A stretch of 64,000 bases of DNA from Corynebacterium sp. TAE3-ERU12 (GTDB lineage Bacteria; Actinomycetota; Actinomycetes; Mycobacteriales; Mycobacteriaceae). Positions 1 through 9,028 of the stretch are shown here, in pieces. The first letter of the stretch is position 1. Each line of letters begins with the position of its first letter. The stretch lies in NCBI RefSeq assembly GCF_019209905.1, contig NZ_JAHUTM010000002.1:1-64000 (forward strand). The letters are read 5' to 3'. The notes under the pieces are model-generated. The model saw only the letters and a program-made list of their open reading frames with translations. It was not told the DNA's origin and did no database searches. Position numbers and translations under genes: made by a program.

Positions 1-117
1 CCGGTGGCATTCAGCGGCGGGGTCACGCCCGGTCCCATTCCGAACCCGGAAGCTAAGCCCGCCAGCGCCGATGGTACTGCACCCGGGAGGGTGTGGGAGA
101 GTAGGTCACCGCCGGCC
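1..117 (+). rRNA. rrf: 5S ribosomal RNA (5' end at window edge)
   Basis: The segment carries the conserved 5S core 'cccattccgaacccggaag' followed by 'gatggtactgcacccgggag' and ends in accgccgg, which pairs with the ccggtggc at the very start. The first bases of the molecule may lie just outside the window. It marks the 3' end of an rRNA operon whose 16S and 23S genes lie upstream of position 1. Confidence 0.95.
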
Positions 118-137
118 CTTAAACAAAGAATATGGTT

Positions 138-176
138 ATGCCCCACGTACCGCCGTCATGGTGGTGCGTGGGGCAT
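138..176 (+). terminator. hairpin after 5S rRNA
   Basis: The arm atgccccacg pairs with cgtggggcat around a loop region, directly downstream of 5S and followed by a short T run. It is a likely intrinsic terminator of the rRNA operon. Confidence 0.75.
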
Positions 177-186
177 TTCCTATACC

Positions 187-225
187 CACACCCCCGCGTC
201 CCCAAACCAGGGGCGCGGGGGTGTG
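187..225. terminator. second GC-rich hairpin between convergent genes
   Basis: CACACCCCCGCG pairs perfectly with CGCGGGGGTGTG. It lies between the rRNA operon and the 3' end of the convergent aminotransferase gene, so it could stop transcription from either side. Confidence 0.65.
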
Positions 226-230
226 CGTGT

Positions 231-1406
231 TTATGGGGTCAGTGTTGTTATTCGGTCTAGCGCCACATCCATATCGCGACGTCCACAACAAAAACCCAAC
301 CGAATCAAATTGCGCCACTTAGGCTCATCCGGGTCCATCACAAAAGCCGACACCGGAATAGCGCCCACACCCACTTCAGCGGGCATACGCATACAAGTCT
401 CCATCGCGTTGCCGAGCCCAAAAACCTCAGCATCAGCCAGCACGAAATACCCCGCATGACTCGGGAAGGCAGTAATACCCATATCCCGCAACGCCTGCAT
501 CAGGTGATCACGGTTTTCCCGCAATAAATCACGGTTATCACCAATCCACTGCGGGCATTCCAATAATCCGCGAGCCACCGCCGGCTGGAATGGCGCACCA
601 GCCACACACGTCATGAACTGCTTCGCCGCAATGACACCATCAATAAGGTCCCGCGGACCCAACGCCCACCCAATCTTCCAACCAGTGATATTAAAAGTCT
701 TCGCCGCGCTCGATACGACCACAGTGCGCTCTGCCATACCCGGCAAAGAAGAAATCGACTTATGCGTCAAACCATCAAAAACCAGGTGCTCGTACACCTC
801 GTCGGAAAGCACCAAAGTGTCGTATGTATTAGCCACCTCGGCAATGACGGCGAGTTCATCGTCGGAAAGCACCGCACCGGTTGGATTATGCGGCGAATTC
901 ACCACAATCATCGCCGTCTGCGGGCCCACAGCCGCGCGCAGCGAATCGGCATCAAGACGCCACTCGCCGTCTTCGTCGGCCACCAACGCCGCAGTGCGCA
1001 CCTTCGCCCCAGCCATCGCCGCAGCCGCCCGGTAGCAGTCATAAAACGGCTCGATGAGCACAACCTCGGCACCCGGCTCAACCAGGCCCAAAATCGTGGC
1101 TGTGATGCCCTCAGTAGCCCCCACAGTCACCAAACACTCAGTAGCGGGGTCACGGCGTTCACCAAGCCGGCGCTGCCGCTCATCACAAATAGCCTCCCGC
1201 AACGACGCAATGCCGCGGGCCGGCGGGTAATTGTTATTGCCCGCCGCAATCTGGCGGCGAGCCTCCTCAAGCACCACCGGTGGGGCGGGAGCCGCAGGCG
1301 CTCCCTGGCCCAGATTCGCCGCCCCATGCTCAGCAACAAGGGTGCCTATCGTGGCGAAAATGGTTTCTCCAAGCGGCCGCAGCCGCTGCACAGTGCGCTC
1401 ATTCAT
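231..1406 (-). CDS. PLP-dependent class I/II aminotransferase, DapC-like
   Basis: This 391-residue fold-type I aminotransferase shows the family landmarks: NLGQG near residue 32, the SPHNPTG segment ending at 177, SDEVYEH at 201-207, and the PLP-binding Lys in SSAAKTFNITGWKIGW (about K236). It closely resembles actinobacterial proteins annotated as N-succinyldiaminopimelate aminotransferase (Rv0858c type), a step in lysine and meso-DAP synthesis. Related enzymes act on methionine or other amino acids, so the substrate is inferred. The frame is open far upstream, but the ATG at 1406 leaves a divergent gap to the hydrolase at 1440. A longer start would overlap that gene. Confidence 0.85.
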   Translation of the reverse strand: MNERTVQRLRPLGETIFATIGTLVAEHGAANLGQGAPAAPAPPVVLEEARRQIAAGNNNYPPARGIASLREAICDERQRRLGERRDPATECLVTVGATEGITATILGLVEPGAEVVLIEPFYDCYRAAAAMAGAKVRTAALVADEDGEWRLDADSLRAAVGPQTAMIVVNSPHNPTGAVLSDDELAVIAEVANTYDTLVLSDEVYEHLVFDGLTHKSISSLPGMAERTVVVSSAAKTFNITGWKIGWALGPRDLIDGVIAAKQFMTCVAGAPFQPAVARGLLECPQWIGDNRDLLRENRDHLMQALRDMGITAFPSHAGYFVLADAEVFGLGNAMETCMRMPAEVGVGAIPVSAFVMDPDEPKWRNLIRLGFCCGRRDMDVALDRITTLTP

Positions 1407-1439
1407 TCCACGTAGATTACCCGCCCTACACTTAAGCCC

Positions 1440-2588
1440 ATGAGCGAGGATGGATTCACCCCAGTCACCACCGATACTGCTCGCCTGCAGCAGCTCGTCG
1501 ACTACCTCGAAGAGCACACCAGCTGCTTCTCCGGGCCAGCCATCACCACCCCACTGCGCAGCGACTACGACACCGACGAGGCATGGCTTGACGCCGTAGC
1601 CACCGCCCGCGCCCAGGCCGACGGTGCCGCCGCGCGCCGCCCCGACGCCGTCGTCCACGCAGCCATGCTGGTGCTTGGCGCCGGAGTCGACCACACACCG
1701 CCCGCAGTTGCCTACGTCACCGCGCAGACCCGGTGGGACAATGTCGTTATCGACGTGCACCCCCACCCCCGCTGGCCGGAAGGGGAACTTCGGCGTGCCG
1801 ACGGTGGCGCCGACGCCTTCCCCGAATCCCCCACGCCATACCGGCTGCAGGACACCATCAACGCCACTGTCTACCGGCCGAGCGCACCCACCGGTGCGGT
1901 GGTGATCTCCGTCCACGGTGGGGCCTGGTGGGCCGGCGGCGGCGCCAACCGAGATAATGCCCACGGGCCCGACTGCGCTGCCCTCGCCGAACGCAGTGGG
2001 GCAGTGGTGCTGGATATCGACAACCGCCTGGCCCCGGAATATCCGCTTCCGGCGACCATTGACGATATTGCGTGCGCAGTGGCCTGGGCGCAGCATAACC
2101 TCGGCGCCACCAGCACTAATACTGTGCTGTGGGGTACCAGTTCGGGTGCCCACGCCTGCCTGCTGGCAGCCCTGACTGGTACCGAGGCCGCCCTGCTGGC
2201 ACTCACCATGCCCGCCATTGACCTCACCGGCACCCGCAGCGCCGATGTGCCGTGGATATACGGCCAGGAGGGCCTGGACCCGGCCTCGGCGGTGGTGTCC
2301 CCAGTGCGCGCCGATCCCAGCAAGTTACCGCCGGTCTATGTCCAAACCGGTTCCGCCGATGACCGCGCTTTCGGCGGCCCGGAACTAGCAGCCGCCACCG
2401 ATGGGGTTGTCGACGAATTCCTCGCCACCCACACCATTGCCGCGCCTGCTGAACAGCGCCGTCGGATCACCGCACTTGCCCGGCAGATTCTGCAGGCCAC
2501 GGGGACACACCGTGAGCTTGCCGACGATCCTGCCGGCGAATACAGCAAGGAAGCCGTCGACGAAGCGAATCAGCGGGCCTGGTCTTAG
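1440..2588 (+). CDS. alpha/beta hydrolase (HSL/esterase type)
   Basis: The protein has 382 residues. The oxyanion-hole motif HGGAWW is at 159-164, a DNRLAPEYPLP segment typical of the hormone-sensitive-lipase family follows near 194, and the nucleophile elbow GTSSG is at 232-236 (Ser234). About 140 residues precede the hydrolase core and are not obviously part of it. Substrate is unknown. The gene is divergent from the aminotransferase, with 33 bp between starts. Its 3' end overlaps the end of the opposite-strand gene by 4 bp. Confidence 0.8.
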   Translation: MSEDGFTPVTTDTARLQQLVDYLEEHTSCFSGPAITTPLRSDYDTDEAWLDAVATARAQADGAAARRPDAVVHAAMLVLGAGVDHTPPAVAYVTAQTRWDNVVIDVHPHPRWPEGELRRADGGADAFPESPTPYRLQDTINATVYRPSAPTGAVVISVHGGAWWAGGGANRDNAHGPDCAALAERSGAVVLDIDNRLAPEYPLPATIDDIACAVAWAQHNLGATSTNTVLWGTSSGAHACLLAALTGTEAALLALTMPAIDLTGTRSADVPWIYGQEGLDPASAVVSPVRADPSKLPPVYVQTGSADDRAFGGPELAAATDGVVDEFLATHTIAAPAEQRRRITALARQILQATGTHRELADDPAGEYSKEAVDEANQRAWS

Positions 2589-3226
2589 GCCAGCGGGTAG
2601 AGCCGGTTCGAGGAAAGGCGGGTCTGCTCTGCTTTGTCGATATTGTCCTCCAGCAGTGCCCAGCGCTTGTTCGCAATGGCTTTTTCGGCATTGCGCTGGG
2701 TGGCTTTATCGGCGGTAGCCCAGCACACCGGCACCGGGGTGACCTCGTCCCAATACTGTGATTTCGAACTGTGCTGCCCGCCCACGGCAATAGCCGGAAC
2801 GCGGGCCCCAACCTTGCGGGGAATCCCCGGCAGATTCGTTGCCGCCCGCACCGTCAGAGCCAAGCGCGGTTCCTGCTGGGGGTCGGAGGCAAGATTGACC
2901 AAGGCCAGCACGGTGATATCGCGGGGATTGACTTCTGCGACAACAGCAGGCACCAGCGGCCAGTAATCGTAGAGCTGTTGGGCGTCACCAACCTGCTTGG
3001 GCACCGCAATCATGGCGATAATGCAGCTCACCATTAGCACTGCCAGTACCGCCATGACCGTGTACTGCCACGCCCCAGTACCGGCGAACACAAAAATCAG
3101 CACAGCGCCGAGAAAAGCCAGGATGCACAGCACCAGTGCGGAGGCAACTAGGCGGCGCGCGTCCTTGAAGTATTCGTTGTACTTCTTGACGTGTTCGTTG
3201 TCGACGGTGATATCAAAAGCGGCCAT
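2585..3226 (-). CDS. DUF3239-like membrane protein
   Basis: This 213-residue protein has two adjacent hydrophobic segments (about residues 27-50 and 55-74) near the N-terminus, then a soluble domain of about 135 residues rich in basic and polar residues. It resembles the corynebacterial DUF3239 family, for which I know no function. It lies just downstream of the XPB helicase gene on the same strand (23 bp apart), which suggests co-transcription. It may be membrane-anchored with the C-terminal domain on one face. Confidence 0.7.
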   Translation of the reverse strand: MAAFDITVDNEHVKKYNEYFKDARRLVASALVLCILAFLGAVLIFVFAGTGAWQYTVMAVLAVLMVSCIIAMIAVPKQVGDAQQLYDYWPLVPAVVAEVNPRDITVLALVNLASDPQQEPRLALTVRAATNLPGIPRKVGARVPAIAVGGQHSSKSQYWDEVTPVPVCWATADKATQRNAEKAIANKRWALLEDNIDKAEQTRLSSNRLYPLA

Positions 3227-3249
3227 GCTCGGTGTCTTTCGCTAAGGAT

Positions 3250-4899
3250 TTAGAGGTCGGCGGCGTCCACAATGTTGTAGGCGTAACCCTGCTCCGCCAG
3301 GAAACGCTGTCTATGTGCAGCGTACTCGGCATCAAGGGTGTCCCGGGAGACAACGGAGTAGAACACAGCACCGCCGCCATCAGCTTTCGGGCGCAATAGC
3401 CGGCCCAAACGCTGGGCCTCTTCCTGCCGCGAACCGAACGTGCCAGACACCTGCACCGCCACGGCGGCCTCAGGAAGGTCAATGGAGAAATTCGCGACCT
3501 TCGACACCACCAAGGTGCGGATCTCTCCGGTGCGGAACTGGGCGTACAGCTTCTCCCGCCGCGATGTCGATGTTGAGCCGTCCAGTACCGGCGCGCCCAG
3601 AGCGTCGCCAAGCTCCTCCAACTGGTCCAGGTAGGCGCCGATAATCAATGTCGGCTCGCCGACGTGGCGTTCCAATAGCTTGCGGATCACCGGCACCTTC
3701 GATTCGGCGCACGCGGCCAGGCGATACCGGTCGGCGGCCTCAGCGGTGGCGTAGACCATCCGTTCCGAATCGGACATGGTCACCCGCACCTCAACGCACT
3801 CGGCTTCGGCGATGAAACCCTGGGACTCAATATCCTTCCACGGGGCGTCATAACGCTTCGGGCCGATGAGGGAGAACACGTCGCCCTCGCGGCCATCCTC
3901 GCGGACCAGGGTGGCAGTCAGGCCCAGCCGACGTCGGGACTGCAGATCCGCGGACATGCGGAACACCGGTGCCGGCAGCAGGTGCACCTCGTCGTACACA
4001 ATGAGGCCCCAGTCGCGGGAATCAAATAACTCCAGTGCCCGGTACTCGCCCTTGGTCTTGCGGGTCACCACCTGGTAGGTGGCGATAGTCACCGGGCGGA
4101 TCTCTTTGCGCTCACCGGAGTACTCACCGATCTCATTCTCCGTCAGAGAGGTAAACCGCAGCAGTTCATCGCGCCACTGGCGGCCCGCGACGGTATTAGT
4201 CACCAAGATCAATGTGGTGCGCTTGGCATCAACCATCGCAGCAGCGCCAACCAGGGTTTTGCCAGCACCACAGGGCAGCACCACCACGCCGGAGCCGCCT
4301 TCGCGGAAACAATCGGCGGCTTCGCGCTGATAATCACGCAACTGCCAACTATCGCCCTCAGCATGACGCCATTCAATGGGGTGGGCCTCACCGTCGACAT
4401 AGCCAGCCTCATCCCGGGCCGGCCAACCAACCTTGAGTAACTCCTGCTTTAACCGGCCACGCTCACTGGCGTGCACCGTCCACGTATCGGGCTCAATGGC
4501 CTCACCCAGCATCGGACGAATCTTGCGGTGGCGGGTAATTTCCGCCAAAACCGCAGGGTCTGAGGAAATCAGCACCAGACCGTGGGTGGGGTGCTGGGTG
4601 AGCGTCAGCCGCCCGTAACGCTCCATCGTCTCGGCGATACCGACCAACAGCGGCTGCGGCACCGGGAAGCGGCAGTACTTCTCCAACACGTCGACGACCT
4701 GCTCCGCATCATGGCCGGCAGCGCGGGCATTCCACAGCGCTAGGTTCGTGATCCGGTAAGTATGCACGTGCTCCGGGGCGCGTTCGAGTTCCGCGAACGG
4801 CGCTAAAGCTGCTCGCGCGTCGGCAGCGTCGGCATGCCCTGTTTCAAGCAGGACTGTTTTATCCGACTGGACGATAAGAGGTCCGTCGCCAAGAGCCAC
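3250..4899 (-). CDS. XPB/Ssl2-type DNA repair helicase
   Basis: This 549-residue superfamily 2 helicase shows Walker A PCGAGKT (residues 209-215), Walker B DEVH (303-306), motif III TAT (328-330) and the XPB-specific RED triplet (333-335). The C-terminal half has a QEEAQRLGRLLRP motif VI. An N-terminal damage-recognition-like region of about 180 residues precedes it. It matches mycobacterial XPB (Rv0861c type), an ATP-dependent 3'-5' helicase. It probably acts in DNA repair or remodelling, because bacteria lack TFIIH. The next gene upstream encodes its usual actinobacterial neighbour. Confidence 0.93.
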   Translation of the reverse strand: MALGDGPLIVQSDKTVLLETGHADAADARAALAPFAELERAPEHVHTYRITNLALWNARAAGHDAEQVVDVLEKYCRFPVPQPLLVGIAETMERYGRLTLTQHPTHGLVLISSDPAVLAEITRHRKIRPMLGEAIEPDTWTVHASERGRLKQELLKVGWPARDEAGYVDGEAHPIEWRHAEGDSWQLRDYQREAADCFREGGSGVVVLPCGAGKTLVGAAAMVDAKRTTLILVTNTVAGRQWRDELLRFTSLTENEIGEYSGERKEIRPVTIATYQVVTRKTKGEYRALELFDSRDWGLIVYDEVHLLPAPVFRMSADLQSRRRLGLTATLVREDGREGDVFSLIGPKRYDAPWKDIESQGFIAEAECVEVRVTMSDSERMVYATAEAADRYRLAACAESKVPVIRKLLERHVGEPTLIIGAYLDQLEELGDALGAPVLDGSTSTSRREKLYAQFRTGEIRTLVVSKVANFSIDLPEAAVAVQVSGTFGSRQEEAQRLGRLLRPKADGGGAVFYSVVSRDTLDAEYAAHRQRFLAEQGYAYNIVDAADL

Positions 4900-4945
4900 T
4901 GGGTGCCACCTTCCGGGTATTGGAGACTAAGTGGCCATTATGGCA

Positions 4946-7243
4946 CTAGGCGTCTTCGACGACGACCTCTGTGACCCGGTGCATAAGGAACCGACGCACC
5001 TCACCAGTGGCTGGGTCGATGCCATCGACCTGCCCGCCATTGACCGTCACCGGACGCACCGTGGTGCGCCCCGCCCGACCATTACGGTCCACAAAACCCA
5101 AGGTCACCAGCAGCCCATTGCGCGCCGCCCGGGCCAACACATCATGCGCCGCAGCGCCGGTGGCCGGATCATCACGCACACCGATACGGGTGCCTTCCGT
5201 CCCGGCGGACAGCACTGCATCAACGGCAACCGACACCAGGCCAGCATCGGCGGCTGGGTGCGCCGGGGGCCGCGGCGCCGTCGGATGCACCCGGCAAGGC
5301 CGGGGCGCGAAAGAAATCGCCGCCCCGGCAGCATCCTCCGCAACGGCGGTGTGCCCGTATTCGCGCAAGATGTCAATGACCCGACTCAGCGGGGCCTGCG
5401 AAATCAACACGGTGTCCGCAATACGACGCAACCCCAGGATCTCGGCTGCGGGAGAGGTCTCGATAGCGGCCAGCTCCACCGGGTCGCTACACCTGAGGTA
5501 GCTGGCCGCGGGGCCGCCACGCACCCGCCCATGCCGGCGGGATACATCATCAATAAGCTGCGACAGGCCCTGCGGGACTTCCCCCATCGACCGGGTACGT
5601 AAGAACTCATGCAGTTCGCTGGCGCTTAACCCCGCATCAAGAGCGCGCTGCAAAGACTCCTCCGTCACCCGGTGCACGCTGGCTACCCCGGGGGATTCCA
5701 CAACCGAGAACATCGCCAAAGTGCGGGCAAGTTCCGGCTCGGGCGGGCCCGGGACCAGGATCGTTAAGTCCGCCTGGGCAATGAACTGCCGCGCCGGTGG
5801 TGGCAGCAAGCCAGTGAGCCCATCTGGGTCAACGCCATGTGCGCAGGCCCGCCACGCAGCAGTGACCGCGAACCCGGGGTCCTGGCACACAATGAGGCCA
5901 AGTGCCTCGAGGTCAGTAAGTGCGGTATCTAATACCGCCGCCGGAGTGCGCATCGCGATAAGCGGCCGGTAATGCAATAACCCAGCCGTAGCATCAGGCA
6001 GCCCACCACTGCCCAGGGCAACGTCGGCAAGCGCGGTGCGTAGTGCCGGCGAGGGTTGCGGCGGCTGGTCGGGTAGTAACGGTGCTGGCGGGTCGGCGGT
6101 GAGTACCGCCTCGATCAGGATCGCCCACCGGCCGGGGCCAGTAGCGGCGAGGAACTCATCGGCCGTGTCGGTGGGGGCCAGGTAGTCGCCGCCGGAATCA
6201 TCCGCCGGGGCTGGGTCCGGCTCACCGCAGGCAATGAGGTGCGCGCACTGGGCGAAACGCAGCAACCGTTCATAATCGGCGCCCATCTCGTCGGCAAGCC
6301 GACGCTGCCCACGCACCGACAGCAACCCATCGCGGCGCAACGGCACCGGGGTGGTGCCCAAAAACTCCAGCAGCCGGGCCATGGCGTAGAGCAATTCCAG
6401 GGCCGTTGTGGCGCCCCGGTCGTCTGCACCAGCGATATCTGGCGCATCAGTGCTGTCCGGTTTCAGCGCAACCGGGCCCTCGGGAAGCCGGGCCCCGTGC
6501 ATCAGGGCGCGCACCCGGTCGGGCAGCCGGACCGTTTTCGGGTCGATGCGTTGCAGCAATTCCGCCTCGATCAGGCGGGGCACCGGGCGCTGCGGGTCAG
6601 CATCTGGTGCCGCATCGCGGGTGGTGCCCAGGCCACCGGCGTCGGCAAGCGTTTGCAGCACCCGGTGCTGGCGTTCATCGATGGCGCCCAGCGCTTCCTT
6701 GAGCTCGGCGGTGGTGGGCTGGTCGGCGGCGGGTAGCACTGTCCACCCGGCTGGCAGGGCCTCCCACGCACCTGGGGCCACCATCAGCAGATCCGCATGT
6801 GGGTTCGGGTCTGTTTTTCGGGCGCGGCCACTAAAAGAACCGGTTTTGGTGGGGCCGTCGCCATAAATCAGGGCGCGGTTGCGTAGTTCATCAAGGGCGG
6901 TGCGCAACCGGGCGGGCGTGGGGCGGTGTTTGACGGGGACGTCCGCCTCCGCGAGGCGGTCGAGTACGTCGTCGATGACCGCACTGGCGGCTACCGCGTG
7001 CATATCGCCACCGGTATCCACACATGCCTCGAGCACAGCTAAGGCGGGGGCATCGAGTTGGGGGAGCACGCGCCGGGCGGAGTCGTGCAGGGTGAGCCGT
7101 GCTGCCAGCGCGGCGGCATCACGTGGGGGCGGGGCGATCGCATCTGGCCGGTAGGTCAGCAGTGCGGTGAGGTAGTCGCGGTCGCGATCGGCTAGCCAGC
7201 TTCGCAGCGGGGGCAGTGTGGAGGCGTTCATGTTGTGTTCCAC
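4946..7243 (-). CDS. helicase-associated domain protein
   Basis: This 765-residue protein is of the actinobacterial family found immediately upstream of XPB (Rv0862c type). It is alanine- and leucine-rich with winged-helix-like segments, and has a C-terminal domain that resembles the helicase XPB-associated domain (residues about 560-700). No Walker motifs are seen, so it is probably a partner rather than an ATPase. Translation may start at GTG 7243 or at the in-frame ATG four codons later (7231); neither has a strong Shine-Dalgarno site. The gap to the helicase is 46 bp. It carries three copies of the CTTGCCGAC word. Confidence 0.8.
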   Translation of the reverse strand: MEHNMNASTLPPLRSWLADRDRDYLTALLTYRPDAIAPPPRDAAALAARLTLHDSARRVLPQLDAPALAVLEACVDTGGDMHAVAASAVIDDVLDRLAEADVPVKHRPTPARLRTALDELRNRALIYGDGPTKTGSFSGRARKTDPNPHADLLMVAPGAWEALPAGWTVLPAADQPTTAELKEALGAIDERQHRVLQTLADAGGLGTTRDAAPDADPQRPVPRLIEAELLQRIDPKTVRLPDRVRALMHGARLPEGPVALKPDSTDAPDIAGADDRGATTALELLYAMARLLEFLGTTPVPLRRDGLLSVRGQRRLADEMGADYERLLRFAQCAHLIACGEPDPAPADDSGGDYLAPTDTADEFLAATGPGRWAILIEAVLTADPPAPLLPDQPPQPSPALRTALADVALGSGGLPDATAGLLHYRPLIAMRTPAAVLDTALTDLEALGLIVCQDPGFAVTAAWRACAHGVDPDGLTGLLPPPARQFIAQADLTILVPGPPEPELARTLAMFSVVESPGVASVHRVTEESLQRALDAGLSASELHEFLRTRSMGEVPQGLSQLIDDVSRRHGRVRGGPAASYLRCSDPVELAAIETSPAAEILGLRRIADTVLISQAPLSRVIDILREYGHTAVAEDAAGAAISFAPRPCRVHPTAPRPPAHPAADAGLVSVAVDAVLSAGTEGTRIGVRDDPATGAAAHDVLARAARNGLLVTLGFVDRNGRAGRTTVRPVTVNGGQVDGIDPATGEVRRFLMHRVTEVVVEDA

Positions 7244-7317
7244 GATACGTCGCTGGGCGTGATTGGCAGGGCGAATTTGGTGGTGACTAGGTACTGCCGC
7301 CCCGGTTCTGTCATGAT

Positions 7318-7512
7318 ATGGGTATGGCTAATGTCGAGAAGAAGAAGTACGTCGATCCGGGCTGGCCGCAGAACCTTGAGCCCGGCGAGCACCCGGTGAC
7401 TGAGCTGGTCTCCCACCATGCAGGTGCTGACTCGCCTTTTGGTGAGATCACCTTCCCGGTGGACCCGAGCACTTTGGGTTACGTGCACCCGCATACCGTC
7501 ATTAATAAGTAG
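7318..7512 (+). CDS. small conserved hypothetical protein
   Basis: The product is 64 residues, or 62 if the second ATG at 7324 is used. It is hydrophilic, with no signal peptide or membrane segment, and ends in PSTLGYVHPHTVINK. It is divergent from the helicase-associated gene. In mycobacteria a small uncharacterised gene (Rv0863) sits at the corresponding place, which supports a real gene by synteny. Function is unknown. Confidence 0.6.
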   Translation: MGMANVEKKKYVDPGWPQNLEPGEHPVTELVSHHAGADSPFGEITFPVDPSTLGYVHPHTVINK

Positions 7513-7530
7513 ACCGCGTGAGGTCCGCTG

Positions 7531-7559
7531 TACCCGATCTTCCATGGGGAGGTCGGGTA
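7531..7559 (+). terminator. hairpin after the small ORF
   Basis: TACCCGA..CTTCC pairs with GG.AGGTCGGGTA, 19 bp after the stop codon of the small gene. The T run is weak. Confidence 0.5.
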
Positions 7560-7568
7560 TAAGTGCTG

Positions 7569-7577
7569 CTTGCCGAC
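7569..7577 (+). repeat. intergenic copy of the CTTGCCGAC repeated word
   Basis: This is the only copy, of 32 counted in the window, that lies outside a coding sequence. It sits between two hairpins (7531-7559 and 7597-7642). The full list and argument are in the findings. Confidence 0.6.
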
Positions 7578-7596
7578 GTTGGTAGCGGCGCGTGAC

Positions 7597-7642
7597 AAAA
7601 AAGCTGGGGCCTCATCCGTGGGTACGGATGAGGCCCCAGCTT
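7597..7642 (-). terminator. strong intrinsic terminator of rpf
   Basis: The 19-bp stem AAGCTGGGGCCTCATCCGT pairs perfectly with its complement around GGG. An A run on the plus strand (7597-7602) becomes the U tract for the minus-strand rpf gene. Confidence 0.88.
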
Positions 7643-7664
7643 GTGTGCTGCTAGCGCGGGCTGC

Positions 7665-8309
7665 TTAGAAAGGCAGCTGGCTGCGGAGCAGGTTGTAGAT
7701 ATTCACGACCTCGTTGGGCACGGGGACACCGGCGTCGCGGAGTTCACCGATAGCGCGGTGGAAGATGCTGTCGAGGCTGGAGATATCGGCGGCCTCGAAA
7801 AGGCCATCGATGACGGACTGCGGGTTCAGCGGATCGATATCACCGACATTGCCCGGGGTCGGAACCGGGGCGGGGGCCGGAGCCGGTGCCGGGGCGGGGG
7901 CCGGGTTGGTGTTGCCGGTGCCGGGCTTCGGGCGCTGGGTCGGGCCGGAGCTCAGGCCGAGGGAGCGGGAGCAGGCGGGCCATGCATTCCAGCCCTGCTG
8001 GGCGAGAACCTTCTCGGCAACCCAGATCTGCTCTTCCTTGGTGGCCTGGTGGGCGTATGCAGCGAACTCGCCGCCACCGAAACCGGTCCAGGTCTGGGCG
8101 GAGAACTGCAGGCCGCCGTAGTAGCCGTTGCCGGTGTTGATGGACCAGTTGCCGCCGGACTCGCACTGCGCGAGGCGCTCCCAGTCGGAGATCGGAGCGG
8201 CGCTGGCGGTCGGGGCGAGCATGGCGGCACCGGCGCCAAGGGCGATGCCGGTGGCGGCAACCTTGGCGGTGGTGGACATGCTGCGGGTTTTCTTAGCGTG
8301 GCGAGCCAT
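7665..8309 (-). CDS. rpf1: resuscitation-promoting factor (Rpf), secreted
   Basis: This 214-residue secreted cell-wall hydrolase has a signal peptide (about residues 1-37, ending TASA-A). An Rpf transglycosylase-like domain follows (about 40-115), with the catalytic Glu in AQCESGG (E50) and GYYGGLQF. Next comes an Ala-Pro repeat linker (about 133-152) and a C-terminal helical region of about 60 residues. Rpf proteins cleave peptidoglycan and support growth resumption and division. The closeness to the XPB locus matches mycobacterial rpfA. The name rpf1 is by analogy with C. glutamicum. A CRP/GlxR-like site lies in the upstream intergenic region. Confidence 0.9.
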   Translation of the reverse strand: MARHAKKTRSMSTTAKVAATGIALGAGAAMLAPTASAAPISDWERLAQCESGGNWSINTGNGYYGGLQFSAQTWTGFGGGEFAAYAHQATKEEQIWVAEKVLAQQGWNAWPACSRSLGLSSGPTQRPKPGTGNTNPAPAPAPAPAPAPVPTPGNVGDIDPLNPQSVIDGLFEAADISSLDSIFHRAIGELRDAGVPVPNEVVNIYNLLRSQLPF

Positions 8310-8623
8310 AAGTGGGGTATTCCCTCTCGTCGGTTACATCGGGTGTGGCGCACAGGCCTCCCGTGCGGTGTGGACCCAAACTAACGAATGGTCACGGAAT
8401 AGTCACATTGCTTTATGGTGCGTGTGTCGAGCTCGCGGCTGGCAGTGTGTATTTATTCGTGTGTATCGCCTGGTTAACGCCAGAATGTTGTAGATGTTAT
8501 TATTGATAGCAGTGTGAAATGTGATCGAAGTCACGTTATAGAGCTGTTATTTCTATGGTTCGTGACCATCGCACGCTATGATGAACGGTTCAATACACAC
8601 GGCAGAAGAAAGGGGCGATCGCG
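8310..8623. promoter_or_regulatory. divergent control region of rpf and the cold-shock gene
   Basis: This 314-bp AT-richer gap holds no ORF that I accept. It contains TGTGATCGAAGTCACG at 8520-8535, which fits the cAMP-receptor/GlxR pattern TGTGA-N6-TCACA with one mismatch. A -10-like TATGAT is at 8577-8582. A Shine-Dalgarno AGAAAGGGG at 8607-8615 serves the GTG start at 8624. The site lies about 45 bp upstream of that -10 and about 210 bp from the rpf start. Confidence 0.65.
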
Positions 8624-9028
8624 GTGCCCATCGGCAAAATCAGGTGGTACGACAAGCAGCGCGGCTTCGGCTTCGTATCCAACCCAGGAGGCGAGGACGT
8701 CTACGTCGGACATGCCGTGCTTCCCGACGGGGTCACCGAACTCCACAAAAACCAGCGCATCGAATACGACTTCGCCGACGGCCGCCCCGGCCCGCAGGCG
8801 CTGCGCGTCAAAGTGCTGGAAGAACCCACCCGGCCCAAGCGGCAGGACCGGCCCGCCCGCAGCGCGCGCCGGCATAAGCCCGAAGAACTCAACGGGATGA
8901 TTTCGGACATGATCTCCATGCTCGAAGCCACCCAGCGTGACCTGCGCTCCGGGCGTTACCCCGACCGCAAGCAGGGCCGTCAGACCGCAGAAGTACTGCG
9001 CGCGGTGGCTAAGGAGCTCGACCGCTAA
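8624..9028 (+). CDS. cspB: cold-shock domain protein with C-terminal extension
   Basis: This 134-residue protein starts at GTG 8624, fixed by the Shine-Dalgarno site 8 bp upstream. The cold-shock domain occupies residues 1-65, with RNP1-like KQRGFGFVS and RNP2-like DVYVGHAVL motifs that bind single-stranded nucleic acid. Unlike the 67-residue CspA, it carries a basic linker and a helical C-terminal tail of about 65 residues, a form typical of actinobacterial CspB. It is divergent from rpf and shares a putative GlxR-controlled region. Role: RNA chaperone or transcription antiterminator (inferred). Confidence 0.85.
   Translation: MPIGKIRWYDKQRGFGFVSNPGGEDVYVGHAVLPDGVTELHKNQRIEYDFADGRPGPQALRVKVLEEPTRPKRQDRPARSARRHKPEELNGMISDMISMLEATQRDLRSGRYPDRKQGRQTAEVLRAVAKELDR

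Noticed and set aside
1407..2153. N-terminal extension of the aminotransferase frame to 640 residues
   Set aside because: It runs antisense through the alpha/beta hydrolase gene and its extra sequence is Gly/Val/His-rich shadow coding; ATG 1406 gives the normal family length.
7850..7915. Possible DNA repeat array in rpf
   Set aside because: It is an Ala-Pro codon repeat of the protein linker, not a CRISPR or VNTR; no CRISPR array or cas gene exists in the window.
8310..8500. c-di-AMP (ydaO) riboswitch upstream of rpf
   Set aside because: Such leaders precede rpf genes in some actinobacteria, but the conserved ydaO core segments are not recognisable here.
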